A DNA stretch of 64,000 nucleotides from Paraburkholderia sp. (GCA_004322045.1 SCRN01000004.1:1-64000), one strand, 5' to 3'. Counted from the stretch's first letter, positions 17,243-26,750 are shown. Program-made: numbers and translations. The notes: generated by a model from the letters alone, not told the origin.

Positions 17243-17689
17243 TCACATCGCGACCGAAATGCACATCAACGGCTGGCGCTCACGAGCCGCGTTGCCGTTG
17301 GCCGGCTCCAGTCGCACCAGGAAGTCGAGGTCGCGTTCCGCGAGCCTTGCGAACTGTTCCTGCACGGCGTCAAGCTTGAGAAGGCACTGCACGTGCCAGT
17401 TCAGCCCGACCATGAGCCAGTCCGACAGGCCGTTCCATTCGGTGAGGAGGATGGCGCCTGCGGTGCCATTTTCTTCGGCGAATTTCTCGATCCGTTTCTC
17501 GATGATGCGGGCGTCATCCCGGAGCATCGTGCCGGAGATATGCAGCGAGACGGCATGTGCAGTCTGGTCGTGCGCGAGATACACCGTCGCGATGCCACCG
17601 AGATGTTGCCTGACCCGTTCGATCTGCTCCGCTTCCAGGTCGTCATGCACGGGCAGCGAGCCCGAAAGGACGTACGTTCCCTTGTCCAT
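17243..17689 (-). CDS. conserved island protein of unknown function, paralogue of the next gene
   Basis: I do not recognise the family. The 148-residue protein aligns along most of its length with the product of 17720-18151. Shared features are a YxxxGxL start, a middle with HVYFA/TVYLA-type strand and repeated beta-alpha pattern, the segment AGAILLTEWNG facing AGAIFIRQRYG, then a similar helical C-terminus. It is probably cytoplasmic. It lies 30 bases downstream of its paralogue on the same strand, so both are probably one operon, with a divergent XRE regulator upstream. Confidence 0.65.
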   Translation of the reverse strand: MDKGTYVLSGSLPVHDDLEAEQIERVRQHLGGIATVYLAHDQTAHAVSLHISGTMLRDDARIIEKRIEKFAEENGTAGAILLTEWNGLSDWLMVGLNWHVQCLLKLDAVQEQFARLAERDLDFLVRLEPANGNAARERQPLMCISVAM

Positions 17690-17719
17690 GGCAGCTATCC
17701 TTGTACGCCTGAAGTCATG

Positions 17720-18151
17720 TCACTGGTCCGTGACCGGTTCGGTTTCGGCTTCGCCTTCGGTGGCCGTTGCTCCGAGCTGGTCGAGAATGAAGGCCTGGCG
17801 GCCCAGCAGTGCATCCAGTTGCAGATGGAGATCGGCAAGCTCATCGAGCAGTTCGACGTGGGATGCGAGTCCGAACGCTACGAACGACGGCTCACCATAG
17901 CGTTGCCGGATGAAGATCGCGCCGGCTGCCGCCCATTTTTGCGAGAACCGTGTGAGCGTGTCCTCGACCGATTGCTGCTCATCCGTCGAGAGGCCGCCAC
18001 GCACGCGGATGACGAGCGAGCGGCTTACGGCATCGGTGGCGAAATAGACATGGGCTGGCTTTGCGAGGCTTTCAGCCAGTTGCTGCGCGTGGACGTGTTT
18101 GAAGCCGGCGCGGACCGACAGGGCGCCGCGGATTTCGTAATTGGGTAGCAC
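17720..18151 (-). CDS. conserved island protein of unknown function, paralogue of the downstream gene
   Basis: The 143-residue product starts at the GTG at 18149-18151, chosen because AAAGGAGGG lies 5 bases before it. The frame is open further upstream to 18253, but that part runs through the divergent promoter region. The protein pairs with the neighbouring 148-residue protein (see there), has an alternating beta-alpha pattern and a disordered acidic tail. No catalytic motif is visible. Regulation by the divergent XRE protein is likely from the shared intergenic region of about 125 bases. Confidence 0.65.
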   Translation of the reverse strand: MLPNYEIRGALSVRAGFKHVHAQQLAESLAKPAHVYFATDAVSRSLVIRVRGGLSTDEQQSVEDTLTRFSQKWAAAGAIFIRQRYGEPSFVAFGLASHVELLDELADLHLQLDALLGRQAFILDQLGATATEGEAETEPVTDQ

Positions 18152-18275
18152 GAGATCCCTCCTTTCGGCAGAGGCAAACCGTCTGTCGAGGCGAAAAACA
18201 GGTACGTATCGCGGTGGTCGCGATACTATGACTAGATAGTCAATCGGATACACGGCTTAACAATAGTATCTAATC

Positions 18276-18659
18276 GTGAATATTTCAAGTGCGACTTCAC
18301 AAATGAATGCTTTTTCCACCCGTCTGAAGCAGGAGCGACGTCGGCTCCGCCTCAGCCAGGCAGAACTGGCGAACGCGGGCGGCGTGCAAAAGCATGCGCA
18401 GCTCAATTATGAGAAGGGGCTGAGATGTCCCGACGCCAGCTATCTGGCCGGAGTTGCGGAGGCCGGCGTCGATGTGCTGTACCTGCTGACCGGGCGCACG
18501 TCCGATCCTGCCACGCTTGCACTTGATCCCGATGAAGAGCGACTGCTTGCCGGATATCGTGAGCTGAAGCCCAGGGAGAAAAGGGGAGTTCTGGGACTGC
18601 TGGCTGCAACTATCGGGGCGCCAGGGGACGCGGCCGGCGGGGAATCAGAACCTGAGTGA
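18276..18659 (+). CDS. XRE-family transcriptional regulator
   Basis: The 127-residue protein has an N-terminal helix-turn-helix of the Cro/CI type (about 15-65: RLKQERRRLRLSQAELANA, then a recognition helix near HAQLNYEKG, then YLAGVAEAGVDVLYLLTG). This arrangement is common in island and phage repressors. It starts with GTG at 18276, or possibly ATG at 18303, which would still keep the whole DNA-binding domain. It diverges from the paralogue pair and probably represses them and itself. Confidence 0.8.
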   Translation: MNISSATSQMNAFSTRLKQERRRLRLSQAELANAGGVQKHAQLNYEKGLRCPDASYLAGVAEAGVDVLYLLTGRTSDPATLALDPDEERLLAGYRELKPREKRGVLGLLAATIGAPGDAAGGESEPE

Positions 18660-18761
18660 AGCTGTCGCATTTCCCGGGCACTCCCGTTGATTTCAACAAC
18701 GGGCAAGCCTTGGGTCAGTGTTCTTTCTTTTGAGGCAATGGTGGTCTAACGTTATTTCATC

Positions 18762-19292
18762 ATGAGCGCGATCCCTTGCTCCGTCGAAATGCAATTACGT
18801 CGCTGCGCGAGCGACGGCGGTGCACTGCCCGCCCATGCGATACGCCTTTGCTGCGAGGGGTTTCGTTTGCACATGGAGCGGGAAACGCGGCGCTTCCGCT
18901 TTATGCCCGCCATCGTAGTGGGACCGTTTGTCCTGCTCGTTGTGCTCACACTGGTATTCGGCTATCTCTGCTGGCTTGGCCCCACGGTCGATTGCTTTGT
19001 TGGGGTGCTTGGATGGCTCGTGATCTTCTACGGCCTGTCCGGTCAGATGTACGGCGAACGGATGCGCTCTGCGAGGCGGCTGCAGGCGGGACGCATCAAT
19101 GCGTGGACAACCATGCTTGGGCGGCTCTCGCTTTCATTTCGCCACACCGTTGAGCGGCACATTCGGATCGTGGTCAACATGCTGCCAGTCATTCTTTGCG
19201 GCCTGCGGGCCTGCCTGCGACTGCGGCTTGGCTTGATCGATGCCAATCTCACAACATTCCGTCTCGTCCCCCCCGAGGTCGCGCGCGCCTGA
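18762..19292 (+). CDS. putative membrane protein of unknown function
   Basis: The 176-residue frame contains two adjacent hydrophobic helices (about 50-70 and 75-95) and a weaker third near 140-155. The N-terminal 37 residues look less protein-like, and an internal ATG at 18873 with GAGGGG upstream may be the true start. No family is recognised. It could be a non-coding frame, but its position in a run of same-strand genes and the clear membrane segments favour a gene. Confidence 0.4.
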   Translation: MSAIPCSVEMQLRRCASDGGALPAHAIRLCCEGFRLHMERETRRFRFMPAIVVGPFVLLVVLTLVFGYLCWLGPTVDCFVGVLGWLVIFYGLSGQMYGERMRSARRLQAGRINAWTTMLGRLSLSFRHTVERHIRIVVNMLPVILCGLRACLRLRLGLIDANLTTFRLVPPEVARA

Positions 19293-19381
19293 GCGTTGCG
19301 CGGTTTCCTCGCCTCTTGCCGCGCCCGCGGTGCTTTTCCCGATGACCGTAAAGAGGCTGCCTGCTTTCCGGAGGCAGTCCG

Positions 19382-19645
19382 ATGGCCCGCAAGACGTCCG
19401 TTCCAGCGCCAGCTGTGCCGCTCGCACCCGGTTACCTGCTGCGCTTCGCTGATCTCCGTCCGTACATCCGCATTTCCCGGCAGACCGTCCTGACACTGGA
19501 GCAGGCCGGTCGCTTTCCGCGCGCCGTTCGCTTCGGCCCGCGTTGCACGCTCTGGCGCACGGCCGACGTGATCGATTGGCTTGCCGACCCCGAGCACTAC
19601 CGTGCGCCGTCATCGGCGGGGCAGGAGAACGGCGATGGACAATGA
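19382..19645 (+). CDS. AlpA-like excisionase / DNA-binding protein
   Basis: The 87-residue protein has a MerR/AlpA-type helix-turn-helix: LLRFADLRPYIRISRQTVLT, then EQAGRFPRAVRFGPRCTLWR and DVIDWL. Proteins like this act as recombination directionality factors or activate integrase genes. It overlaps the next excisionase-like gene by 11 bases and belongs to the integration module beside the tRNA. Confidence 0.8.
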   Translation: MARKTSVPAPAVPLAPGYLLRFADLRPYIRISRQTVLTLEQAGRFPRAVRFGPRCTLWRTADVIDWLADPEHYRAPSSAGQENGDGQ

Positions 19646-19970
19646 ACCCGCCCTCACGCTGCGCCAGGTTGCCGACCGGCTCCAGCTTTCCTACAGCACC
19701 GTGTTCACGATGCGCCACCGCATCGGCTTTCGCCTGCCCGGTTCGCGCGTGTGGCGGGTCCTGCCTTCCCGTCTTGCTGAACTGTGCGAAAGCCAAGACA
19801 ATAGACCTCGGCTACCGCTGCGGGTCGGTGGAGAAATGCAATGCCCATCCGCAAAGATAAAAAATCCGGTATCTGGCACCTCGACATCCGCACACCTGGC
19901 GGTCAGAGAATTAGACGCTCTACTGAAACCTCGGACCGAAAGGCGGCGCAGGAATACCACGACCGGCTGA
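19635..19970 (+). CDS. excisionase-family helix-turn-helix protein overlapping the integrase gene
   Basis: The 111-residue protein begins at the ATG at 19635. Residues 8-55 form a typical excisionase helix-turn-helix (LTLRQVADRLQLSYSTVFTM, then GFRLPGSRVWRVLPSRL). From about residue 69 the frame overlaps the start of the integrase gene for 130 bases in another frame, an unusually long overlap. The tail may be dispensable read-through of that overlap. Confidence 0.7.
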   Translation: MDNEPALTLRQVADRLQLSYSTVFTMRHRIGFRLPGSRVWRVLPSRLAELCESQDNRPRLPLRVGGEMQCPSAKIKNPVSGTSTSAHLAVRELDALLKPRTERRRRNTTTG

Positions 19971-20908
19971 AAGCCGATCTGTGGCGGCAAGACAAGCTCG
20001 GCGAGACGCCCGACAGGACGTTCGAGGAAGCCGCCGTGCGATTCCTGCATGAATGTGAGGGCCAGCGTGACTACAGCACGAAGCTGCGTCACGTCGAATA
20101 CTGGCGTGCGAAGTTTGCAGGCCGACCGGTTCGCTCTTTAACAGCAGACGACATCATCGATGCGTTGCCGACGCATCAGATCGTTGACGGAAAACCAGGA
20201 AAGCCTCTGACCGGAGCGACGCGTAATCGCTACATTGCCACAATCAAACGGATGCTCAATCTGTGCGAGGACTGGAAATGGGTTGAGCGCGTGCCGAAGC
20301 TGCCCAGATACCATGAGCCAGATGTACGCGTGCGCTGGGAGCCGCCCGAAGTCATCGCTACACTCATCCGGGCGCTTCGGTTGCCATGGATGCGTGATGC
20401 GGCGATTGTGGCGGTCGCTACGGGCATGCGGGAAGGGGAGTTGTTTGGTCTGACTCCCGCTCAGCTAGACTTGGCCAATTGCAATGCATGGATCACACAC
20501 GAAGGGGCGAAGTCCAAGCGCGCGCGGACCGTGCCACTGAATGAAGATGCGATGGGAGTGTTGACCCGGCGCCTGGAAACGGCGGTTCGCCTTGTGTTCA
20601 CTCGTGGGGAAGGGCTAACCGCTCGTGTTCAGCAGATCGACAAGCGGGATTTCGAGCGTGCCTGCAAAGTTGCCGAAGTTGAGGATTTCCATTGGCATGA
20701 TCTGCGGCACACCTGGGCGAGCTGGCATGTCCAGCGTGGTACGCCGCTCATGGTGCTCAAGGAACTTGGTGGGTGGGAAACGCTTGAGATGGTGCAGAAG
20801 TATGCTCATCTGGCCCCGAGCCATCTGGCGCAGCACGCGGCCACGGTCAAGTTTTGGTCAAGCTTCGGGGAGCAGAAAGAAAAAACGCCACCTGTTGAGG
20901 CGGCGTAA
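19841..20908 (+). CDS. int: tyrosine-type site-specific integrase of the tRNA-Met island
   Basis: The 355-residue phage-type integrase has an N-terminal arm-binding region (about 1-55), a SAM-like core-binding domain (about 60-160) and a catalytic domain with Arg197 (TGMREGE), His286-x-x-Arg289 (WHDLRHTW), Trp312 in the second-histidine position (GGWETLEMV) and the nucleophile Tyr321 (QKYAHLAP). It integrates and, with an excisionase, excises the island at the 3' end of the tRNA-Met gene, which begins 26 bases after the integrase stop. All catalytic residues are present. Confidence 0.92.
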   Translation: MPIRKDKKSGIWHLDIRTPGGQRIRRSTETSDRKAAQEYHDRLKADLWRQDKLGETPDRTFEEAAVRFLHECEGQRDYSTKLRHVEYWRAKFAGRPVRSLTADDIIDALPTHQIVDGKPGKPLTGATRNRYIATIKRMLNLCEDWKWVERVPKLPRYHEPDVRVRWEPPEVIATLIRALRLPWMRDAAIVAVATGMREGELFGLTPAQLDLANCNAWITHEGAKSKRARTVPLNEDAMGVLTRRLETAVRLVFTRGEGLTARVQQIDKRDFERACKVAEVEDFHWHDLRHTWASWHVQRGTPLMVLKELGGWETLEMVQKYAHLAPSHLAQHAATVKFWSSFGEQKEKTPPVEAA

Positions 20909-20933
20909 TCTCTTGATTCTAAACAACAAATAA

Positions 20934-21010
<77 letters not shown>

Positions 21011-21112
21011 AAAGAAAACGGATTATGGGCACAACGGGCCACCCTGTCAACCCCTGCTGCGCAGGAAGCCGCCCCCCAGCGGCCTCCCGCGCCACGGCCC
21101 GTCACACCTTGC

Positions 21113-22771
21113 TTAGTCCCTCGAATAGATATTCGAGTCCTTGGTCTCCTTCACGAACAACATGCCGATCACGAACGTGCCGAGCGCGACCACGACCGGA
21201 TACCACAACCCCGAGTAAATGTTGCCCTGCGCCGCGACGATCGCGAACGCCGTCGCCGGCAGGAAGCCGCCGAACCAGCCATTGCCGATGTGATACGGCA
21301 GCGACATCGACGTATAACGGATCCGTGTCGGGAACATCTCGACCAGCATCGCCGCGATCGGCCCGTACACCATCGTCACATAGATCACGAGCAGCGCCAG
21401 AATCGCCACCGTCATCGGCCAATTCAACTGCGATGGATCGGCCTTCGCCGGATAACCCGCGCTCTTGAGCGTACCGCTCAGCGTCTTGTCGAACGTAGTC
21501 GCCTTGTCCTTCGCGTCCGCCGCCTTGCCGTCGTAAGTGTCGATCACGGTGTCGCCCACCTTGATCTGCGCTTGCGTGCCGGCCGGCGCCGCAACGTTCG
21601 CGTAGTTCAAGCCCGACTTGGCCAGGGCGCTCTTGGCGATGTCGCACGAACTCGTGAATTTCGCCGTGCCCACCGGGTTGAACTGGAACGAACATTCGTC
21701 AGGGTTGGCGATGACGACGATCGGCGCTTTCTGCTCAGCCGCTTCGAGCGCCGGATTCGCATAGTGCGTGAGCGCCTTGAACAGCGGGAAGTAGGTCAAC
21801 GCGGCAATCAGGCAGCCCGCCATGATCACAGGCTTGCGGCCGATCCGGTCCGACAGCGAGCCGAAGAACACGAAAAACGGCGTGCCGATCAACAGCCCCA
21901 GCGCGATCAGGATGTTCGCGCTCGTGCCATCCACCTTCAGCGTTTGGGTGAGGAAGAACAGCGCGTAGAACTGGCCCGTGTACCACACCACGGCTTGACC
22001 GGCGGTCAGGCCGATCAACGCGAGAATCACGACCTTCAGGTTGCTCCATTGACCGAACGCCTCGGTCAGCGGCGCCTTCGACGTCTTGCCCTCGGCCTTG
22101 ATCCGCTCGAACGCGGGCGATTCGGACAGTTGCAAGCGAATCCAGACCGACACGGCCAAGAGGATCAGCGACGCGATGAACGGAATGCGCCAGCCCCACG
22201 CGCCGAACGATTGCTCGCCCATCGTCGTACGCACGCCCAGGATCACGAGCAGCGAGAGGAACAGACCCAGCGTCGCCGTCGTTTGAATCCACGAGGTGTA
22301 GTAGCCGCGTCGATTGGCCGGCGCATGTTCCGCAACGTAGGTCGCCGCGCCGCCGTACTCGCCGCCGAGCGCCAGGCCCTGCAGCAACCGCATGGCAATG
22401 AAGATGACCGGAGAAGCAAACCCGATCGCCGCATAGCCGGGCAGGAAACCGACCACGAACGTCGACAAGCCCATGATCACGATCGTAATCAGGAACGTGT
22501 GCTTGCGCCCCACCATGTCGCCCAGACGCCCAAACACGAGCGCGCCGAACGGGCGCACCGCGAAGCCGGCAGCAAAGCCGAGCAGCGTGAAGATGAAAGC
22601 GGCCGTCGGGTTGATGCCGGAGAAAAAGCTCTTGCTGATGTAAGACGCGAGCGAACCCGCTAGATAGAAGTCGTACCACTCGAAAACGGTGCCGAGCGAA
22701 GAGGCGAAGATCACCCGCTTCTCGTCGCTCGTCATCGGCGCGTGCGAAATTTGCCCGCCAACGGTTGCCAT
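21113..22771 (-). CDS. MFS transporter, metabolite:H+ symporter (MHS) family
   Basis: The 552-residue inner-membrane carrier has the MHS/ProP-type features. SSLGTVFEWYDFYLAG is at the first helix, RPFGALVFGRLGDMVGRK at the loop between helices 2 and 3, and GEYGGAATYVAEHAP is in helix 4. The repeat motif SLSDRIGRKP is in the second half. A long extramembrane insertion of about 120 residues (about 345-460, with two cysteines) sits between helices 9 and 10, longer than in most MFS carriers. The substrate is probably an organic acid or betaine. GGAG precedes the ATG at 22771. It is the first backbone gene beyond the tRNA. Confidence 0.88.
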   Translation of the reverse strand: MATVGGQISHAPMTSDEKRVIFASSLGTVFEWYDFYLAGSLASYISKSFFSGINPTAAFIFTLLGFAAGFAVRPFGALVFGRLGDMVGRKHTFLITIVIMGLSTFVVGFLPGYAAIGFASPVIFIAMRLLQGLALGGEYGGAATYVAEHAPANRRGYYTSWIQTTATLGLFLSLLVILGVRTTMGEQSFGAWGWRIPFIASLILLAVSVWIRLQLSESPAFERIKAEGKTSKAPLTEAFGQWSNLKVVILALIGLTAGQAVVWYTGQFYALFFLTQTLKVDGTSANILIALGLLIGTPFFVFFGSLSDRIGRKPVIMAGCLIAALTYFPLFKALTHYANPALEAAEQKAPIVVIANPDECSFQFNPVGTAKFTSSCDIAKSALAKSGLNYANVAAPAGTQAQIKVGDTVIDTYDGKAADAKDKATTFDKTLSGTLKSAGYPAKADPSQLNWPMTVAILALLVIYVTMVYGPIAAMLVEMFPTRIRYTSMSLPYHIGNGWFGGFLPATAFAIVAAQGNIYSGLWYPVVVALGTFVIGMLFVKETKDSNIYSRD

Positions 22772-23015
22772 GTGTCGTCTCCAATCGATTTTGATAATAA
22801 GTGTGCAGGTGACCGTACTCGGCTCACACCCGTCGTCGATTATTGGAAGACAAACTTACGGCCTACTGACGCCGAAGCACTCATTGTCGTCTGGTTGTTA
22901 GCCGATCGGGTTCTTCTAATTGGCGCGTTCGTCGGCTAAATTGCCGCTAAAATCTCCCATCATTGGGTTGGCGCGGTATTTTCCCGATAAATTTCGATCT
23001 TGCCGGCCGTGCCGC

Positions 23016-24581
23016 CTAGGGTAACTCCGGGGTGCTCGACGAAATCGGCAGGCTGACGCGCACGAGCGTGCCCGTCAGACGTAGAGATGGCTGATAGACA
23101 TGATCGTCGAGCGTCAGCGTGCCGCCGTGCATCGTTGCAATCTCGCGGACAATGGCGAGACCCAAGCCGCTGCCGTCGCCTTCGCGTCCCAGAATCCGAT
23201 AGAACCGCTCGACCACCTTCGGACGCTCGGCCGGCGCGATCCCCGGACCCGTGTCTTCCACTTCGATATGGACCTGGCCCGCGTCGCGCTGCGGCGACAC
23301 GCGAACCGTGATCCGCCCCCCGGCCGGCGTGTAGCGGATGGCGTTATCGATGATGTTCGACAGCATTTCCCGCAGCATGACCGGGTTCCCATCGACGAAA
23401 ACGGGCTCCTCGGGTCCTTCGTAGCCCAGATCCATTTGCTTGGCGAGCGCCGCGCGCACCCAGTCGCGCACCGCGAGGCGCGCCAGGTGCGCAACCTCCA
23501 CGTGCGTGAAGACTTGTCCCGACATCCGGTTCTCGGCCCGCGCCAGCGCAAGCAGTTGCGTCACGAGGCGCGCGGCTTGATCGGCGCCCGTCGCGATTTG
23601 TTCGAGCGAGCGGCGCACCTCCGGCGATGCATCCTCGCGCAGCGCCAGCTCGGCCTGCATGTGCAGGCCCGCCAGCGGCGTCTTCATCTGATGCGCCGCG
23701 TCGGCGATAAAGCGTTTTTGCAAATCGATGTTTTGCGCGAGCCGCGTCAGCAGTTCATTGAACGACGTGACGAGCGGCTCGATTTCCGGCGGCGCGCTCG
23801 ACGCTTCGAGCGGCGAGAGATCGTCGGGATGGCGGGTGCGCAGGTTCTCCTGCAGCGCGGTGAGCGGGGCAAGCCCGCGCGAGAGCCCGAACCAGACGAG
23901 CACGATCGCCAACGGCAAGATCACGAACTGCGGCAGGATCACGCCCTTGATGATGTCGTTGGCGAGGACGCTGCGTTTGTCGAATGTCTCCGCCACTTGC
24001 ACGAGCGCCGCTTGCCCGCCGTCGCCGGGCAATTCCACCGTCGTATAGGCGATGCGAATATCGTTGCCGCGCAGCGAAGCGTCGCGAAATTCGACCAGGC
24101 CGGGCTGCGGTCGATCGTCCTCGGGCGGCAGCGGCATGTCGCTCACCCCGGCCACGAGTTCGCCGCGCGTGCCGAGCACTTGGTAGAAAACTTTGTCGAC
24201 GTTGTCGCCGCTCAGAAAATCGCGCGCGGCATCGGGCAGCGTCAGCGTCGCCACGCCGTTCACCGGGTGAATCTGCCGCGCCAGCACGTAGGCGTCGGTT
24301 TCGAGGCCGCGATCGAACGGCCCGTTCGCAATCGTCTTGGCGACAAGATACGTGACGGCGATGCTCATCGGCCAAAGCAGCAATAGCGGCGCGAGCATCC
24401 AATCGAGAATCTCGCCGAACAGCGAGCGGGGCCGGCGCGTCGTTGCCGTGTCCGTTTCGTCGGGCGGCGCGAACGGGTTCGGGCGCCCGGCCTCGGCCGC
24501 GGCGCCGGCCGGGGGCGGCGTGGCCGAAGCCGGGCCGGGCGCGCGCTCGGCGCCGTCGTTTGCGGAAACGGGTGAAGCCAC
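23016..24581 (-). CDS. sensor histidine kinase (TctE/QseC-like)
   Basis: The 521-residue membrane kinase has two transmembrane helices (about 55-75 and 210-235) around a periplasmic sensor domain resembling that of TctE-type kinases. The HisKA box follows with FIADAAHQMKTPLAG (phospho-accepting His), then the ATPase motifs NIIDNAIRYTP (N box), VEDTGPGI (G1) and GSGLGLAIV (G2). The GTG at 24579-24581 is chosen as start; it lies 7 bases after the regulator stop, and no in-frame ATG precedes the first membrane segment. Residues 1-50 are a low-complexity Ala/Pro segment. It phosphorylates the regulator encoded upstream. Confidence 0.88.
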   Translation of the reverse strand: MASPVSANDGAERAPGPASATPPPAGAAAEAGRPNPFAPPDETDTATTRRPRSLFGEILDWMLAPLLLLWPMSIAVTYLVAKTIANGPFDRGLETDAYVLARQIHPVNGVATLTLPDAARDFLSGDNVDKVFYQVLGTRGELVAGVSDMPLPPEDDRPQPGLVEFRDASLRGNDIRIAYTTVELPGDGGQAALVQVAETFDKRSVLANDIIKGVILPQFVILPLAIVLVWFGLSRGLAPLTALQENLRTRHPDDLSPLEASSAPPEIEPLVTSFNELLTRLAQNIDLQKRFIADAAHQMKTPLAGLHMQAELALREDASPEVRRSLEQIATGADQAARLVTQLLALARAENRMSGQVFTHVEVAHLARLAVRDWVRAALAKQMDLGYEGPEEPVFVDGNPVMLREMLSNIIDNAIRYTPAGGRITVRVSPQRDAGQVHIEVEDTGPGIAPAERPKVVERFYRILGREGDGSGLGLAIVREIATMHGGTLTLDDHVYQPSLRLTGTLVRVSLPISSSTPELP

Positions 24582-24588
24582 GGGATGC

Positions 24589-25371
24589 CTATTTCGGTCG
24601 GGCGTTCGCGGCGGGCTCGGCCGATGTCGAGGCAGAGACGGAGGCGGAGGCGGGTACACGCGCGACGTCCTCCGCGCTCGCGGCCGAGCTGCCGGTGCAG
24701 GTCGAGGCGGGCTTCTCCAAGCAGTAGCCGAGGCCGCGCACGGTGATGATGCGCACGCCGCTCGGCTCGATCTTCTTGCGCAGGCGGTGGACGTAAACCT
24801 CGATCGCGTTGTTGCTGACCTCTTCGCCCCACTCGCACAGATGGTCGACGAGCTGCTCTTTCGAGACGAGCCGGCCGATCCGCTGCAGCAGCACTTCGAG
24901 CACACCCAACTCGCGAGCCGATAGTTCGAGCACCTGGTCGTTGACGGAAGCAATCCGTCCGACTTGATCGTACGTGAGCGAGCCATGCCGCACGACAGCC
25001 GGGCCGCCGCCGCTGCCGCGCCGCGTGAGGGCGCGCACGCGTGCTTCGAGTTCGTTCAGATGAAAGGGCTTGGCCATGTAATCGTCGGCGCCCAGGTCGA
25101 GCCCTTTCACGCGCTCGTCGACGCCGTCGGCGGCCGTCAAAATCAGCACGGGCAAGCTCGAGTTGCGCGCGCGCAAGCGGCGCAAGACCTCGAGCCCGGA
25201 CATGCGCGGCAGGCCCAGGTCCAGGATCAATAGGTCGAACGATTGCATCGACAGGGCGGCATCGGCTTCGCTGCCGCCTTTGACGTGGTCGACGGCATAG
25301 CCCGATTGGCGGAGTGATCGGACGAGACCGTCCGCGAGTATGCTGTCGTCTTCGGCAATGAGTATTCGCAT
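24589..25371 (-). CDS. OmpR-family response regulator
   Basis: The 260-residue protein has a receiver domain (about 1-120) with the acidic pair EDD, the phospho-acceptor Asp in [13 protein letters not shown], the Thr/Ser position in LTA and the conserved Lys in AKPF. A winged-helix DNA-binding domain follows (about 128-220, [35 protein letters not shown]). A Ser/Ala-rich tail of about 40 residues after the winged helix is unusual. The ATG at 25371 gives the normal N-terminus MRILIAEDD. It is cotranscribed with the kinase gene and diverges from recA. Confidence 0.9.
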   Translation of the reverse strand: MRILIAEDDSILADGLVRSLRQSGYAVDHVKGGSEADAALSMQSFDLLILDLGLPRMSGLEVLRRLRARNSSLPVLILTAADGVDERVKGLDLGADDYMAKPFHLNELEARVRALTRRGSGGGPAVVRHGSLTYDQVGRIASVNDQVLELSARELGVLEVLLQRIGRLVSKEQLVDHLCEWGEEVSNNAIEVYVHRLRKKIEPSGVRIITVRGLGYCLEKPASTCTGSSAASAEDVARVPASASVSASTSAEPAANARPK

Positions 25372-25523
25372 GGTGCGCCGTGCGGCCGGCTGGTGCTTGC
25401 GCGCCGGCGTAGGGCCGCTGTCTCCGATGGTCTTATATAGATCTGACGTGGGCGGTTTGCAAGGCGCCGCCTGGTTGCTCCGTTGCCGCAACGCAAATCG
25501 CCGTATCGGGCTTGCAAAGAACC

Positions 25524-25539
25524 CTGTTTTTTTATACAG
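25524..25539. promoter_or_regulatory. LexA (SOS) box upstream of recA
   Basis: CTGTTTTTTTATACAG fits the LexA consensus CTG-N10-CAG with an AT-rich centre. It lies 134 bases before the recA start codon, in the recA promoter region, and implies SOS control. Confidence 0.8.
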
Positions 25540-25672
25540 TGTCTGCGTTTCGTGCGCTAGCCGGAAAGACCTGTCGCGAGTACTCGCGAGCGCGCCACAA
25601 GCCTGTGGCGTCAGGCTCTCTTCGCCGGCCCGCCCGCCTCAGACGCCCGCTCATCATAGCAAAGGACGATTC

Positions 25673-26743
25673 ATGGAAGAAAGCAAGAAAGGCCCGGCTG
25701 GACTGACGGCTGAAAAGAGCAAGGCGCTTGCCGCGGCGCTCGCACAGATCGAAAAGCAGTTCGGCAAAGGGTCGGTCATGCGGCTCGGGGCCGGCGAAGT
25801 GGTCGAGGACATCCAAGTGGTGTCGACGGGCTCGCTCGGTCTGGACATCGCACTGGGCGTCGGCGGTCTACCGCGCGGGCGCGTGGTCGAAATCTACGGG
25901 CCGGAATCGTCGGGCAAGACCACGCTGACGCTGCAAGTCATCGCCGAAATGCAAAAGCTCGGCGGCACGGCGGCGTTTATCGACGCCGAGCACGCGCTCG
26001 ACATTCAATATGCGCAGAAGCTGGGCGTGAACGTCAGCGATCTACTCGTCTCTCAGCCCGACACGGGCGAGCAGGCGCTCGAGATTGCCGATGCCCTGGT
26101 GCGCTCGGGGTCGATCGACATGATCGTCATCGATTCGGTCGCGGCGCTCGTGCCGAAGGCCGAAATCGAAGGGGAGATGGGCGATTCGCTGCCGGGCTTG
26201 CAAGCCCGTCTGATGTCGCAGGCGCTGCGCAAGCTCACCGGCACGATCAAGCGTACGAACTGCCTCGTCATCTTCATCAACCAAATCCGGATGAAGATCG
26301 GCGTCATGTTCGGCAATCCGGAAACCACGACGGGCGGCAATGCGCTGAAGTTCTACGCGTCGGTGCGTCTCGACATCCGTCGGATCGGCTCGATCAAGAA
26401 GAACGACGAAGTGATCGGCAACGAAACGCGCGTGAAGGTCGTCAAGAACAAGGTATCGCCGCCGTTCCGCGAAGCCATCTTCGATATTCTCTACGGCGAA
26501 GGTATTTCCCGCCAAGGCGAGATCATCGATCTCGGCGTGCAAGCGAAGATCGTCGACAAGGCTGGTGCTTGGTACAGCTACAGCGGCGAACGCATTGGCC
26601 AGGGCAAGGACAACGCGCGCGAATTCCTGCGCGAGAATCCCGAGATTGCGCGCGAGATCGAAAACCGCATCCGCGAGTCGCTCGGCGTGAATGCGATGCC
26701 GGTAGGCAGCGGCGCGGTCGAAGTGGCCGACGAAGAAGAGTAA
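25673..26743 (+). CDS. recA: RecA recombinase
   Basis: The 356-residue protein is a full-length RecA with Walker A GPESSGKT (about 66-73), [13 protein letters not shown] (Walker B), the L1/L2 DNA-binding loops (including [17 protein letters not shown]), and an acidic C-terminus ending DEEE. It forms filaments on single-stranded DNA, drives strand exchange and stimulates LexA self-cleavage. The ATG at 25673 follows AAAGGACG; an upstream in-frame GTG at 25340 lies before the LexA box and is rejected. recX follows. Confidence 0.97.
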   Translation: MEESKKGPAGLTAEKSKALAAALAQIEKQFGKGSVMRLGAGEVVEDIQVVSTGSLGLDIALGVGGLPRGRVVEIYGPESSGKTTLTLQVIAEMQKLGGTAAFIDAEHALDIQYAQKLGVNVSDLLVSQPDTGEQALEIADALVRSGSIDMIVIDSVAALVPKAEIEGEMGDSLPGLQARLMSQALRKLTGTIKRTNCLVIFINQIRMKIGVMFGNPETTTGGNALKFYASVRLDIRRIGSIKKNDEVIGNETRVKVVKNKVSPPFREAIFDILYGEGISRQGEIIDLGVQAKIVDKAGAWYSYSGERIGQGKDNAREFLRENPEIAREIENRIRESLGVNAMPVGSGAVEVADEEE

Positions 26744-26750
26744 GCCGCGC

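Noticed and set aside
16316-18148. 610-codon plus-strand frame
   Set aside because: It overlaps the virB6-like gene end and three minus-strand genes that have ribosome-binding sites, membrane segments or a paralogue. The frame itself matches nothing and lacks a start signal.
21290-22663. 457-codon frame antisense to the MHS transporter
   Set aside because: Arg/His-rich shadow of a recognised membrane carrier.
24582-24986. Extension of the histidine kinase frame upstream of 24,581
   Set aside because: It lies antiphase to the response regulator's firm coding sequence and is a Ser/Arg-rich shadow.
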